DNA of 64,000 bases. It comes from Bin5 sp965218625 (GTDB lineage Bacteria; Chloroflexota; Anaerolineae; Caldilineales; Caldilineaceae). The notes under the pieces are model-generated. The model had not been told where the DNA came from and did no database searches. It saw nothing but the letters and a program-made list of their open reading frames with translations. A program made the translations under genes and the position numbers. Each line of letters opens with the position of its first letter. The stretch's first letter is position 1. This document shows, in pieces, positions 41,106 through 49,432 of the stretch. Where the stretch lies: the NCBI GenBank assembly GCA_965218625.1, contig CBDCLG010000012.1, positions 1 through 64,000 on the forward strand, given 5' to 3'.

Positions 41106-42188
41106 TTGTTCTTCAGGCAAAATCCGCCAAGGAAGTGGCTCAACGCTATCCTTGTATCTGCGATCATTCCAATTGTCGTAGGCGTGATCTGGGGTTACTT
41201 CAGGTCGGCCGGCCTGGAGGCCCGCGTAGACCAGGCCTATGAGATGGCGTCCGAGGGCCGTCACGTGGAAGCAATTGCCGTGCTGGACGGGGTGATAGAG
41301 TCCGACCCGGAACATCCGATTGCCTACAACAATCGAGCCTTTTCGAAGGAGAAACTTGGGCAGTACGAGGAGGCGATATCCGACTACAGCCAGGCAATCA
41401 GGCTCGATCCTGACGATGTCGATTTCCTTTACAATCGAGGCGGCGCAAGAGTTGAGCTTGGGCAGTATGAGGAAGCAATTGCGGACTACAACCGGGTGAT
41501 TGAACTGAAACCGGACCATGCCACTGCCTACAACAATCGAGCCGTTTCGAAGCTGCAACTTGGGCAGTACGAGGAGGCGATTTCGGACTACGACGAGGCG
41601 GTCCGACTTGAGCCTGACAAAGTAGAGTTTCTTTACCATCGGGGCAATGCCAAGCTTGACATTGGTCAATATGAGGGGGCAATCGCCGACTTCAGTCGGG
41701 TGATCGAATTGGAATCGGACCGCGAAGGCGCCTTCTATGGGCGGGGCGTCTCCAGGGCCTGGCTGGGCCAATATGATGCGGCCATGAAGGACTTGGGCGA
41801 GGCAATCAGGCTACGTCCTGAAGATGCCGAGACAGTCATGTTCCGTGGAACGGTCAGAATTGAGATCGACCAATACAAAGTGGCGATTGACGACTTTGAC
41901 GAGGTGATCAGGCTGCGGCCTGAGGACGCGGATGCATTCTACTATCGAGGTTTTGCGAAAGTTCAGCTTGAACGGATGGAGAGTGGAGTCGCTGACTTAG
42001 ACGAGGCGATACGTCTGCGCCCCGACGATGCAGACGTGTACTATTTGCGCGGCTATGCTAAGTCCAGAATGGGTCGATTGGACGGCGCTTTCGACGACCT
42101 GAGAACGGGGTTGGAGCTGGCGCAGGAGGGCGGCGATGAGGAGTTGGCCGCTGCCATAGAAGGGCTGATGCAGGAGTTGAAGGAGTAA
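41106..42188 (+). CDS. Membrane-anchored TPR protein (about nine repeats)
   Basis: The 360-aa protein has one N-terminal membrane helix (about residues 11-30, LNAILVSAIIPIVVGVIWGY) and then about nine near-canonical TPRs (LGQYEEAISDYSQAIRLDPD) up to residue 350. Several repeats are almost identical, pointing to recent internal duplication. It starts at TTG 41106. The TPR part would face the cytoplasm or the outside depending on helix orientation; the Arg/Lys-rich start (RQNPPRKW) favours an inside N-terminus and TPRs outside. It converges with the SUF operon. Confidence 0.85.
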   Translation: MFFRQNPPRKWLNAILVSAIIPIVVGVIWGYFRSAGLEARVDQAYEMASEGRHVEAIAVLDGVIESDPEHPIAYNNRAFSKEKLGQYEEAISDYSQAIRLDPDDVDFLYNRGGARVELGQYEEAIADYNRVIELKPDHATAYNNRAVSKLQLGQYEEAISDYDEAVRLEPDKVEFLYHRGNAKLDIGQYEGAIADFSRVIELESDREGAFYGRGVSRAWLGQYDAAMKDLGEAIRLRPEDAETVMFRGTVRIEIDQYKVAIDDFDEVIRLRPEDADAFYYRGFAKVQLERMESGVADLDEAIRLRPDDADVYYLRGYAKSRMGRLDGAFDDLRTGLELAQEGGDEELAAAIEGLMQELKE

Positions 42189-42283
42189 CAGGGGACGCGC
42201 AGGCGCGGAATGGGCGGTGAAACCGCCTCTTGCGAGGTGCGTCTTCCGCCATTTTGTGGAATTTGCGAGGCGAACAAGCCCGC

Positions 42284-42607
42284 TCAGAACATGCCGAGTT
42301 CGTCCTTGGCGTCTTCGGACATCATGTCGGGATTCCAGAAAGGCGTCCAGACGAGGTGGACGTTGACCTCGTGGACGTTGGGAAAGGCGTTGTGCGCGGT
42401 GCGCTGGACGTCGCTGATGATCTGGGGGCCGACGGGGCAGCCGGGGCTGGTCAGGGTCATGGTGACGTCGATGTTGTTTTCCTCGGTCACCTCGATGTCG
42501 TAGACAAGGCCGAGGTCGACGATATTCATCATCAGCTCGGGGTCTTTGACGTGAGTCCTGATCTCGGTGCGGACTTCGTCGGGTGTCGGGACTGTATTTT
42601 CGCTCAT
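42284..42607 (-). CDS. sufT: SufT-like MIP18 family Fe-S assembly protein
   Basis: The 107-aa DUF59/MIP18-family protein has the hallmark MTLTSPGCPVGPQI motif with its reactive Cys and ends VHLVWTPFWNPDMMS. SufT-type proteins help mature Fe-S proteins. It is the last gene of the SUF operon, 13 bp after the Rieske gene. Its 3' end is duplicated as a relic at 40915-40985. Confidence 0.92.
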   Translation of the reverse strand: MSENTVPTPDEVRTEIRTHVKDPELMMNIVDLGLVYDIEVTEENNIDVTMTLTSPGCPVGPQIISDVQRTAHNAFPNVHEVNVHLVWTPFWNPDMMSEDAKDELGMF

Positions 42608-42620
42608 CGTTTGTTTCTCC

Positions 42621-42938
42621 TCAGAAGGGTTGTTCCACGTAGATTTGGCCGTCCTCGACGCGGACTTCGTAGGCAGGGGTCGGCTCGAAGGCGGGCATGC
42701 TGAGTGCCTCGCCGGTGCGGATGTCGAAGCGGGCGCCGTGGCGGGGGCATTCGACCTGGCATCCTTCCAGGACTTCGCCCTCTACGAGCGGGCCGCCGTC
42801 GTGGGTGCAGAGATCCTCGATGGCGTAGTAGCTGCCGTCCAGGTTGAAGACGGCGATACGGACGCCGTCGAACTCGACCAGGAGGCGGTCTCCGGCGGGA
42901 ATATCTTCAGCTGCGGCCACCCTCACGTATCCATCCAT
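42621..42938 (-). CDS. Rieske-type [2Fe-2S] ferredoxin
   Basis: The 105-aa protein carries the two Rieske cluster motifs C-T-H (about residue 43) and C-P-R-H-G (about 61), spaced 16 residues apart as in the NirD/BphF-like class. There is no membrane anchor. Its location between sufU and sufT suggests an electron carrier for cluster assembly or a linked oxygenase; genes like it recur in SUF operons of Gram-positives and Chloroflexota. Confidence 0.9.
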   Translation of the reverse strand: MDGYVRVAAAEDIPAGDRLLVEFDGVRIAVFNLDGSYYAIEDLCTHDGGPLVEGEVLEGCQVECPRHGARFDIRTGEALSMPAFEPTPAYEVRVEDGQIYVEQPF

Positions 42939-43008
42939 CGTAGTTCGCCTTTGCGGGTATTCTCAGGCATTTCTTAAGAAAAGCCAAGCGTCAACTGCAG
43001 TGGTCAGT

Positions 43009-43038
43009 GGTCAGTTGCCGGTGGCCAGTAACTGCAGG
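43009..43038. repeat. Short dispersed repeat, copy A
   Basis: A 30-bp stretch (GGTCAGTTGCCGGTGGCC...ACTGCAGG) matches 59667-59696 at 26 of 30 positions. It is preceded by one more GGTCAGT unit and lies in the sufU-Rieske gap. Confidence 0.7.
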
Positions 43039-43076
43039 GGGAAACCTGTCGGTCGCCAGGGCCAAGATTTTCGTCT

Positions 43077-43493
43077 TCATTCGGGCCAGTCGGTCAGGCC
43101 GTAGAGGCCGGCTTTGAGCGCTTTGAGGGGGAGGAGGGCGCATTTAAGGCGCACGGGGCCGATCTCGATGCCGAGGAGATCGAGCACATCCTCTTTGCCC
43201 CACTGTTTGAGGTCGGCTACGGACATGCCGACGATTTCCTCCATGATCATGGATGCGCTGGCCTGGCTGATGGCGCATCCGCGGCCGTCGAAGGCGGCGT
43301 CCACGACCTTGTCGTCCGCGACTCTTAGCTGAATCGTCACTTCGTCGCCGCAGAAGGGGTTGGCGTCGTGGTAGTGGACGTCGGCATCCTTCAGGCTGCC
43401 CTTGCGGCGCGGGTGGTTGTAGTGATCGATAATCGCTTCGCGGAAGGGGTCCATTGAAATGATTGTTTGGGCTATGCGAAAGGCAAAGGGCAT
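43077..43493 (-). CDS. sufU: SufU Fe-S cluster assembly/sulfur-transfer protein
   Basis: The 138-aa IscU-like protein has three conserved Cys in ANPFCGDEV, GRGCAISQASASM and RLKCALLPLKAL, the zinc/sulfur-acceptor set of SufU. SufU normally takes persulfide sulfur from SufS. ATG 43493 has AAGGGGAG; the ATG at 43454 (MDPFREAI) is the family-like alternative without a Shine-Dalgarno. Confidence 0.93.
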   Translation of the reverse strand: MPFAFRIAQTIISMDPFREAIIDHYNHPRRKGSLKDADVHYHDANPFCGDEVTIQLRVADDKVVDAAFDGRGCAISQASASMIMEEIVGMSVADLKQWGKEDVLDLLGIEIGPVRLKCALLPLKALKAGLYGLTDWPE

Positions 43494-43573
43494 CGTTCTC
43501 CCCTTGCCTTTCGCCCACTTGCAGTCTCGTACTCCCAGCGTTGTCGGGCAGCGGTTTTCGTCCTTTACTGCGG

Positions 43574-44425
43574 TTACCTTTCTATAGGCAGGCCGACGGC
43601 ATTGCCCCATTCGGTCCAGGAACCGTCGTAGTTGCGGACGTTGCCGTAGCCGAGCAGGTAGGTGAGGACGAACCAGGAGTGGCTGCTGCGCTCACCGATT
43701 CGGCAGTAGGCGATGATGTTGTCGCTGCCGCTGAGGCCCTGCTCGTCCTCGTAGATGGCGCGCAACTCGTCGGCGGTCTTGAAGGTGCCGTCGTCGTTGG
43801 CCGCGCGGGCCCAGGGGACGTTGCGTGCGCCGGCGATATGGCCGCCGCGCAGCGAGCCTTCCTGGGGGTAGTCGGCCATGTGGAGGAGCTCGCCGCTGAA
43901 TTCGGCCGGGCTGCGGACGTCTACGAGCGGCAGGCCGGCGCGCTGGTGGTCGAGGACCTCATCGCGCAGGGAGCGGATGGCGCCGTCGTTGCGGGCGGGC
44001 GCGCTGTAGGAGGCGGCGGGGTAGGAGGAGGCGTCGGTGGTCAACTCCCGGCCCTCGTCGGTCCACTTCTGGCGGCCGCCGTCCATCACTTTGGCGTTGG
44101 TGTGGCCGAAGAGCTGGAATACCCAGAAGGCGTAGGTGGCCCACCAGTTGCTCTTGTCACCGTAGAAGACGACGGTCGTGTCGTTGGAGATGCCGAGACG
44201 CTCCATCAGGGCCTGGAACTGCTGCTGGCCGACATAGTCGCGCACGATTGCGTCGTTGAGGTCTTCCTGCCAGTCGATCTTCTGAGCGCCGGGAATGTGC
44301 CCCGTATCGAAGAGGAGGACATCCTCATTCGATTCGAGGAGACGGACATTGCCGTCGCTCAGATGTGCGGCGACCCAGTCGGTGCTGACCAGCACGTCAG
44401 GGTTGGCATATCCTTTGTCTGCCAT
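43574..44425 (-). CDS. Thiosulfate sulfurtransferase (tandem rhodanese)
   Basis: The 283-aa protein has an inactive N-terminal rhodanese domain (about 1-140) and an active C-terminal domain with loop CRIGERS (Cys about residue 239). It moves sulfane sulfur from thiosulfate or a persulfide to an acceptor. It sits between sufD and sufU, where sufS usually stands, 29 bp below sufD. There is no signal peptide. A role as sulfur donor to SufU is inferred from position only. Confidence 0.92.
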   Translation of the reverse strand: MADKGYANPDVLVSTDWVAAHLSDGNVRLLESNEDVLLFDTGHIPGAQKIDWQEDLNDAIVRDYVGQQQFQALMERLGISNDTTVVFYGDKSNWWATYAFWVFQLFGHTNAKVMDGGRQKWTDEGRELTTDASSYPAASYSAPARNDGAIRSLRDEVLDHQRAGLPLVDVRSPAEFSGELLHMADYPQEGSLRGGHIAGARNVPWARAANDDGTFKTADELRAIYEDEQGLSGSDNIIAYCRIGERSSHSWFVLTYLLGYGNVRNYDGSWTEWGNAVGLPIER

Positions 44426-44453
44426 TTGATTCCTCCATTATTCGTGTATGGGA

Positions 44454-45791
44454 TTACCTGCTGACTTTCCGACTTATCACTCTTTCCAGTTTGTGCACGA
44501 CGCTTTCGACGGGAACGCGGTCGAGCACGCCCTGGAGGAAGCCCTGTACGATCATGCGCTCGGCCTGTGACCTGGTGAGGCCGCGGGCCATGAGATAGAA
44601 GACGTATTCGTCCTCGACCTGGGCGGCGGTGGCTGCGTGGGTACAGCGTACGTCGTCGGCTTCGATTTCGAGGCCGGGGATGCTGTCTGCACGCGCGCTG
44701 CCGTCAAGGATCAGGTTGCCGTTGCGCTGAAATGCGTCGGTCTTTTGTGCGCCGGGCAGGACCTTAATGATACCCATGTAGACGCTGCGGGCGCGGTGCT
44801 TGAGCGCGCCGTTGAAGAGCAGGTCGCTGAAGCAGTTGGGCACGCGGTGCAGCTGCAGAGTCTGGTGGTCGATATGCTGGCGGCGGGTTGGGAAGTAGAG
44901 CCCCAGCAGTTCGCCGTGCGCGCCTTCGCCCTGCATGTCGAGGTCGAGAAAGGCCTTGGTCAGGCGGCTGCCCCAACTGACCTGAATCCAGCGCAGGTCG
45001 GTGTCTCTTCCCAAGACGGCGCGAGCGGTGAGGAAGTTCCAGGCGGTGTGTTTGAAGTCCTGGAGGTTCATGTAGCGGACTTGGGCGCTGTCCCCCAGGA
45101 CCAGCTCGACTACGGCGGCCTGGAAGGCGTTTTCGGCGCCGAGCATGTCATCAACGACGGTGACTTCGGCGCCATCCTCGGCGACCAGAAGCGTGTGGTG
45201 GTAGCCGCCGACGCCTTCGCCCTGATTGAGAATCGTCTGCAGGAGCAGCGAGACCTTGGTGTTGCGGGGCACGTAGATGAAAGAGCCTGTGTCCCAGAGG
45301 GCGGCGTGCAGCGCGGCGAATTTGTTGGCGTCAGGTCTTACGGCTTCAGTCATGAAGTAGCGGCGGACCAGAGCCGGATAGCGTTGCACGGCGGTCTGCA
45401 GGTCGGTGAAGATAACGCCCTGCGCGCCGAGGTCTTCGTTTTCTTCGGCGAAGATGAGGCCGCCATCGCCGTAGATGAGGCTGGCGGAAGACTCCAGCTC
45501 GTCCAATTCACCGAGCAGGAACGGGTCGAGCTGGCGGCGCTCGACGGGCCCGCCATTGGAGGCGAAGGGGGTGAAGTTCTCCAGCTTGAATCCGGTCAGG
45601 CGAGTGCGCCGCCAGGCCTCGTCGGTGGGTTTGGGCCAGGGCATGCTTTCAAAGGTCCGCCAGGCGTTGAGGCGGAAGTCGAGCATCCATTCCGGTTCGT
45701 TCTTTATAGCAGAGGCGTGCCGGACGCTTTCTTCGGAAAAGCCGACGGTTGCCTCGATTATTTCGTTCGGTTCTTTTATGAGCAGAGTCAC
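44454..45791 (-). CDS. sufD: Fe-S cluster scaffold subunit SufD
   Basis: The 445-aa SufB/D-family beta-helix protein has the family C-terminal segment (HAATAAQVEDEYVFYLMARG, near residue 390) with its conserved His. SufD forms the SufBC2D scaffold. The GTG at 45791 gives an N-terminus like family members; the open frame to 45869 adds sequence without support. It lies 122 bp below sufB. Confidence 0.93.
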   Translation of the reverse strand: MTLLIKEPNEIIEATVGFSEESVRHASAIKNEPEWMLDFRLNAWRTFESMPWPKPTDEAWRRTRLTGFKLENFTPFASNGGPVERRQLDPFLLGELDELESSASLIYGDGGLIFAEENEDLGAQGVIFTDLQTAVQRYPALVRRYFMTEAVRPDANKFAALHAALWDTGSFIYVPRNTKVSLLLQTILNQGEGVGGYHHTLLVAEDGAEVTVVDDMLGAENAFQAAVVELVLGDSAQVRYMNLQDFKHTAWNFLTARAVLGRDTDLRWIQVSWGSRLTKAFLDLDMQGEGAHGELLGLYFPTRRQHIDHQTLQLHRVPNCFSDLLFNGALKHRARSVYMGIIKVLPGAQKTDAFQRNGNLILDGSARADSIPGLEIEADDVRCTHAATAAQVEDEYVFYLMARGLTRSQAERMIVQGFLQGVLDRVPVESVVHKLERVISRKVSR

Positions 45792-45913
45792 GTCCGATAG
45801 CTCCGTACAGAAAGCCGGGAGATTGGCTGCGGACCGGTGTTCCTTGGATTGTAGGCGCACAAAACGCACATTTTGGCGCTCGTTTGGCTTGTTTATCGAT
45901 TAGGTCCGGCGGA

Positions 45914-47329
45914 CTAACCGATGCTGCCTTCCATTTGCAGCTGGATCAGGCGGTTCATTTCGACGGCATATTCCATGGGCAGCTCCTTGACGAGGGGTTC
46001 GATGAAGCCGCCGACGATCATGGCGGCGGCCTCGTCCTCGTTGATGCCGCGGCTCATGAGATAGAAGAGCTGCTCTTCGCCGATCTTGCTGACCGAGGCT
46101 TCGTGGCCGACGCTGACGTCGTCTTCGTCGATCTCGATGTAGGGATAGGTGTCGGAGCGACTGTCGGGGTCGAGCAGGAGCGCGTCGCAGACGACGCTGC
46201 TACGGCTGTGGTGTGCGCCCTTCGCCACCTTGAGGAGGCCGCGGTAGCTGGCGCGGCCGCCGTTCTTGCTGATCGACTTGGAGACTATCTTGGAGCTGGT
46301 GTTGGGGGAGGCGTGGACGACCTTGCCGCCGGCGTCCTGGTGCTGGCCGTTGCCGGCGAAGGCGATCGAGAGAATCTCGCCGTGGGCCTTCGGGCCCATC
46401 ATATAGACGGCGGGATATTTCATGGTTATCTTGCTGCCGAGGTTGCCGTCGATCCATTCCATGGTGGCGTCCTCGTAGGCGAGGGCGCGCTTTGTCACCA
46501 GGTTGTAGACGTCGGTGCTCCAGTTTTGAATTGTGGTATAGCGGCAGCGCCCACCTTTCTTGACGATGATTTCGACGACGGCGCTGTGGAGGCTGTCGCT
46601 GGAGTAGACGGGCGCGGTGCAGCCTTCGACATAGTGAACGCTGGCGCCCTCTTCGACGATGATGAGGGTGCGCTCGAACTGGCCCATGTTTTCGGCGTTG
46701 ATGCGGAAGTAGGCCTGGAGGGGGATGTCGACGTGCACGCCGGCCGGCACGTAGACGAAGCTGCCGCCGCTCCAGACGGCGCTGTTGAGGGCGGCGAACT
46801 TGTTGTCCGCGGCCGGGATGACGGTGGCGAAGTATTCTTTGACGATCTCTTCGTGTTCGCGCAGGCCGCTGTCCATGTCGAGGAAGACGACGCCCATCTT
46901 TTCCCACTCGTCCTTGAGGCTGTGGTAGACGACTTCGGACTCGTATTGGGCGCCGACGCCGGCGAGGAACTTGCGCTCGGCCTCGGGGATGCCGAGCCGG
47001 TCGAAGGTGCGCTTGATGTCCTCGGGAACGTCGTCCCAGCTCTTGCCCTGCTTTTCGGCGGGGCGGAGGTAATAGTAGATGTCGTCGAAGTCGATGGTGC
47101 TGAGGTCGGCGCCCCAGGTCGGCATCGGCTTGGCAAAGAAGATCTCGAGCGCGTCGTGGCGGAACCGGCGCATCCACTCGGCTTCGTTCTTGATGTCCGA
47201 AATCTGATCGACGACCTGATGGGTCAGGCCTTTCTCGGACTTGAAGACGGCGTTCTCCTGATCGTGGAAGCCGTACTGATATTCTTCTTTTACGCCTTCA
47301 AGATGTTGTAGGTCAGACTGTCCTGCCAT
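45914..47329 (-). CDS. sufB: Fe-S cluster scaffold subunit SufB
   Basis: The 471-aa protein has the usual SufB length. Family marks include SEKGLTHQVVDQISDIKNEA near the N-terminus, GVGAQYESEVVYHSLK, VHYVEGCTAP (the cluster-site Cys about residue 248) and HEASVSKIGEEQLFYLMSRG near the end. It is the central scaffold on which clusters are built. Confidence 0.97.
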   Translation of the reverse strand: MAGQSDLQHLEGVKEEYQYGFHDQENAVFKSEKGLTHQVVDQISDIKNEAEWMRRFRHDALEIFFAKPMPTWGADLSTIDFDDIYYYLRPAEKQGKSWDDVPEDIKRTFDRLGIPEAERKFLAGVGAQYESEVVYHSLKDEWEKMGVVFLDMDSGLREHEEIVKEYFATVIPAADNKFAALNSAVWSGGSFVYVPAGVHVDIPLQAYFRINAENMGQFERTLIIVEEGASVHYVEGCTAPVYSSDSLHSAVVEIIVKKGGRCRYTTIQNWSTDVYNLVTKRALAYEDATMEWIDGNLGSKITMKYPAVYMMGPKAHGEILSIAFAGNGQHQDAGGKVVHASPNTSSKIVSKSISKNGGRASYRGLLKVAKGAHHSRSSVVCDALLLDPDSRSDTYPYIEIDEDDVSVGHEASVSKIGEEQLFYLMSRGINEDEAAAMIVGGFIEPLVKELPMEYAVEMNRLIQLQMEGSIG

Positions 47330-47462
47330 GGTAAACCTCCTTGACGAGGTAAGTGGCGGCTGTTCGCTTTAGGCTTGACGCCACCGATTTTGCGTCTTGC
47401 GCGTGCGGCAGTTTCGATCGGGCCGCCAGCTGAGTGCGAGCCTGATCCCAAGCGAACGGGGA

Positions 47463-48272
47463 TCAGGCGGCGGCGGTTCTGGTCACAAATTCATCTTCCA
47501 CCCACTTGTAGCCCTTTTCCTCGAGCATATGTGCGAGCTCCGGGCCACCTGTTTTGACAATCCGCCCACCGAAGAAGATGCTGACGAAGTCGGGCTTGAC
47601 GAAGTTGAGGATGCGCTGATAGTGGGTGATGAGCAGAAAGCCGCGGTCCTCGGTCGCCAGTTTGTTGATGCCATCCGAGACGACCTGGAGGGCGTCGATG
47701 TCGAGTCCTGAGTCGGACTCGTCAAGGATGGCGAATTTCGGTTCCAGCATCGCCATTTGCAGCACTTCGGTGCGCTTTTTTTCGCCGCCGGAGAAGCCTT
47801 CGTTGAGGTAGCGGCGGGCGAAGCTGGAATCGACGTTGTATTCCTTCATCTTGGTGTTCAGCTCGCGGCGAAAGTCGCGCATTGGCATCAGGTTGCTGCC
47901 GATGACGCCGTTGGGGTTGGCTTCGGCCTCTTTGCTGGTGTAGCCGCGCACGTTGGAGACGGCGGTGCGCAGGAAGTTGGCGACACTGACGCCAGGAATG
48001 GAGACCGGGTACTGGAAGGCGAGGAAGACGCCGGCCCTGGCGCGTTCATCGGCTTCCATGTCAAGGATGCTTTCGCCGTCGAGCAGGACATCGCCCTTAG
48101 TCACATTGTAGTTGGGATGGCCGGCGATGACGTAGGAAAGGGTGGACTTTCCAGAGCCGTTGGGCCCCATCATGGCGTGAATTTCGCCTCGGCGCAGTGT
48201 CAGGTCGACGCCTTTCAGAATCTCGGCATCTCCGACTGTTACGTGCAGATCCTGTATTTCAAGCGTACCCAT
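47463..48272 (-). CDS. sufC: Fe-S assembly ATPase SufC
   Basis: The 269-aa ABC ATPase has Walker A GPNGSGKST (about residue 35), signature FSGGEKKRTEVLQM and Walker B AILDESDSGLDIDAL, the DES-D form typical of SufC. It drives the SufBC2D complex. The gene lies 77 bp below sufR and 133 bp above sufB. Confidence 0.97.
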   Translation of the reverse strand: MGTLEIQDLHVTVGDAEILKGVDLTLRRGEIHAMMGPNGSGKSTLSYVIAGHPNYNVTKGDVLLDGESILDMEADERARAGVFLAFQYPVSIPGVSVANFLRTAVSNVRGYTSKEAEANPNGVIGSNLMPMRDFRRELNTKMKEYNVDSSFARRYLNEGFSGGEKKRTEVLQMAMLEPKFAILDESDSGLDIDALQVVSDGINKLATEDRGFLLITHYQRILNFVKPDFVSIFFGGRIVKTGGPELAHMLEEKGYKWVEDEFVTRTAAA

Positions 48273-48349
48273 GTTCTTGCAGACTCCTCGTTATAGCGGC
48301 CAGATTGGGCCGTGCGCGCTTCGCCCTACGAGCAGTGGCGGAACGCGGT

Positions 48350-49009
48350 TCAGGGTTCGATTTCGAGTTCCAGGCGCTGGCTGCTGCTGATGACAAATGT
48401 GCAGCTGCCGTGCCCGTCCATAATGCAATCGTCGTGAGCCACATCCGTCCCCAGCACCTGCTCGATCATCTGCTGATCCATTTCACAGATTTCGCGGTGG
48501 GCAAAGGCGAGTTCGTGATAGGGGCAGTTGTACATTTTCAAGACGACGGTGTTTTCGTCGAGGGAAGATACATCGGTCAGCACGCCCTGGCGGCCCATGG
48601 CTCCGGCCAACTCTTCGACTCTGTGCTGCAGTTCGCTGGCCGTGACGGTCTCGGCGTAGCGATCGGCCAGGCGTGCGCCGACCCGATCGAGGAGGGCGTC
48701 CATCTGCTCGGCGCCGACCATGCCGTACATCTCCTCGAGCATGGTCAAGGCGAGAAGGTCGCAGCGGCAGGCGAACAGCTCGCGTGCGGCCTCGGTGGCG
48801 GCGTAGATATGGCGCGGCCGTCCAACGCCGGAGCGTTCTTCGCGCCGGACCAGGTAGCCGCTGGCCTGGAGCGCGTTGATATGCTGGCGCACGGCGGTGG
48901 TTGTCACGCCGAGGAGGATTTCCAGGTCCTTTATGGTGGCAGACGGATTGCGCTGCAAATGTTCTAGAATCTGCCATGCCGGTGAGTTCTGATCAGGGCT
49001 GATAGACAT
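48350..49009 (-). CDS. sufR: SufR-like Fe-S-sensing transcriptional repressor
   Basis: The 219-aa protein has an N-terminal winged helix-turn-helix (ATIKDLEILLGVTTTAVRQH, about residues 22-41) and four C-terminal Cys: C-x12-C-x19-C-x7-C (YNCPYH...REIC...DDC...GSC). In cyanobacterial and mycobacterial SufR, comparable Cys bind a cluster that controls repression of the suf operon. Cys spacing here differs from the cyanobacterial C-x12-C-x13-C-x14-C. ATG 49009 is preferred over the open frame to 49099, which crosses the promoter. As first gene it would autoregulate. Confidence 0.92.
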   Translation of the reverse strand: MSISPDQNSPAWQILEHLQRNPSATIKDLEILLGVTTTAVRQHINALQASGYLVRREERSGVGRPRHIYAATEAARELFACRCDLLALTMLEEMYGMVGAEQMDALLDRVGARLADRYAETVTASELQHRVEELAGAMGRQGVLTDVSSLDENTVVLKMYNCPYHELAFAHREICEMDQQMIEQVLGTDVAHDDCIMDGHGSCTFVISSSQRLELEIEP

Positions 49010-49089
49010 GTGAGTGTTCTCTGAAATGAACGGCCGTTTCCGGTTTCGTGCGTTGTCTCCTGGCAAACAAATCTTCGTATCTATAACCG

Positions 49090-49118
49090 AGCATAGCACA
49101 CAATCAATTTTTTGTCAA
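49090..49118 (-). promoter_or_regulatory. Promoter of the SUF operon
   Basis: On the minus strand TTGACA (49118-49113), a 17-bp spacer and TATGCT (49095-49090) form a near-consensus promoter. Transcription would start near 49083, 74 nt before the sufR ATG. Confidence 0.8.
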
Positions 49119-49151
49119 TTTACACAGTTTATTATGCGCAAATTGACAAAA
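49110..49151. promoter_or_regulatory. Inverted repeat, candidate SufR operator
   Basis: TTTTGTCAATTT (49110-49121) and AAATTGACAAAA (49140-49151) form a perfect 12-bp inverted repeat with an 18-bp spacer. The left arm covers the -35 box of the suf promoter, so a bound dimer would block polymerase. The arms do not resemble the published cyanobacterial SufR site CAAC-N6-GTTG. Confidence 0.7.
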
Positions 49152-49432
49152 TTTTCGACATGACGACGGTCTTATACCATTCTGGGGCGCAGTGCGTCAA
49201 AAATGCGGGGACCGCGATCCGTTATGGATCGTCTCTATAATCTGGCCGGCCGGCAGCGTCGCTGATCTTCGCGGAGACGCGGAACCGGCCGACTTTTGGC
49301 GGAATGTCCGATCTCCTCTTATAATCTTTGTTTGTGCGCTTGCCGTTCGGCTCAGAAGGGGCTGCACCCGGGGCTGCAAGATGCCAGCTTGGGCGGGGCC
49401 TTCGGGCGGGGGCAGTCAGGAGGATTGGGGCC

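Noticed and set aside
37795..42188. Regular repeats that could suggest a CRISPR or tandem array
   Set aside because: The periodicity is about 102 bp and matches 34-residue TPR codons within genes, with no constant repeat and unique spacers.
46200..47177. Long Arg-rich minus-strand frame within sufB
   Set aside because: It is a shadow of sufB in another frame. SufB is unambiguous.
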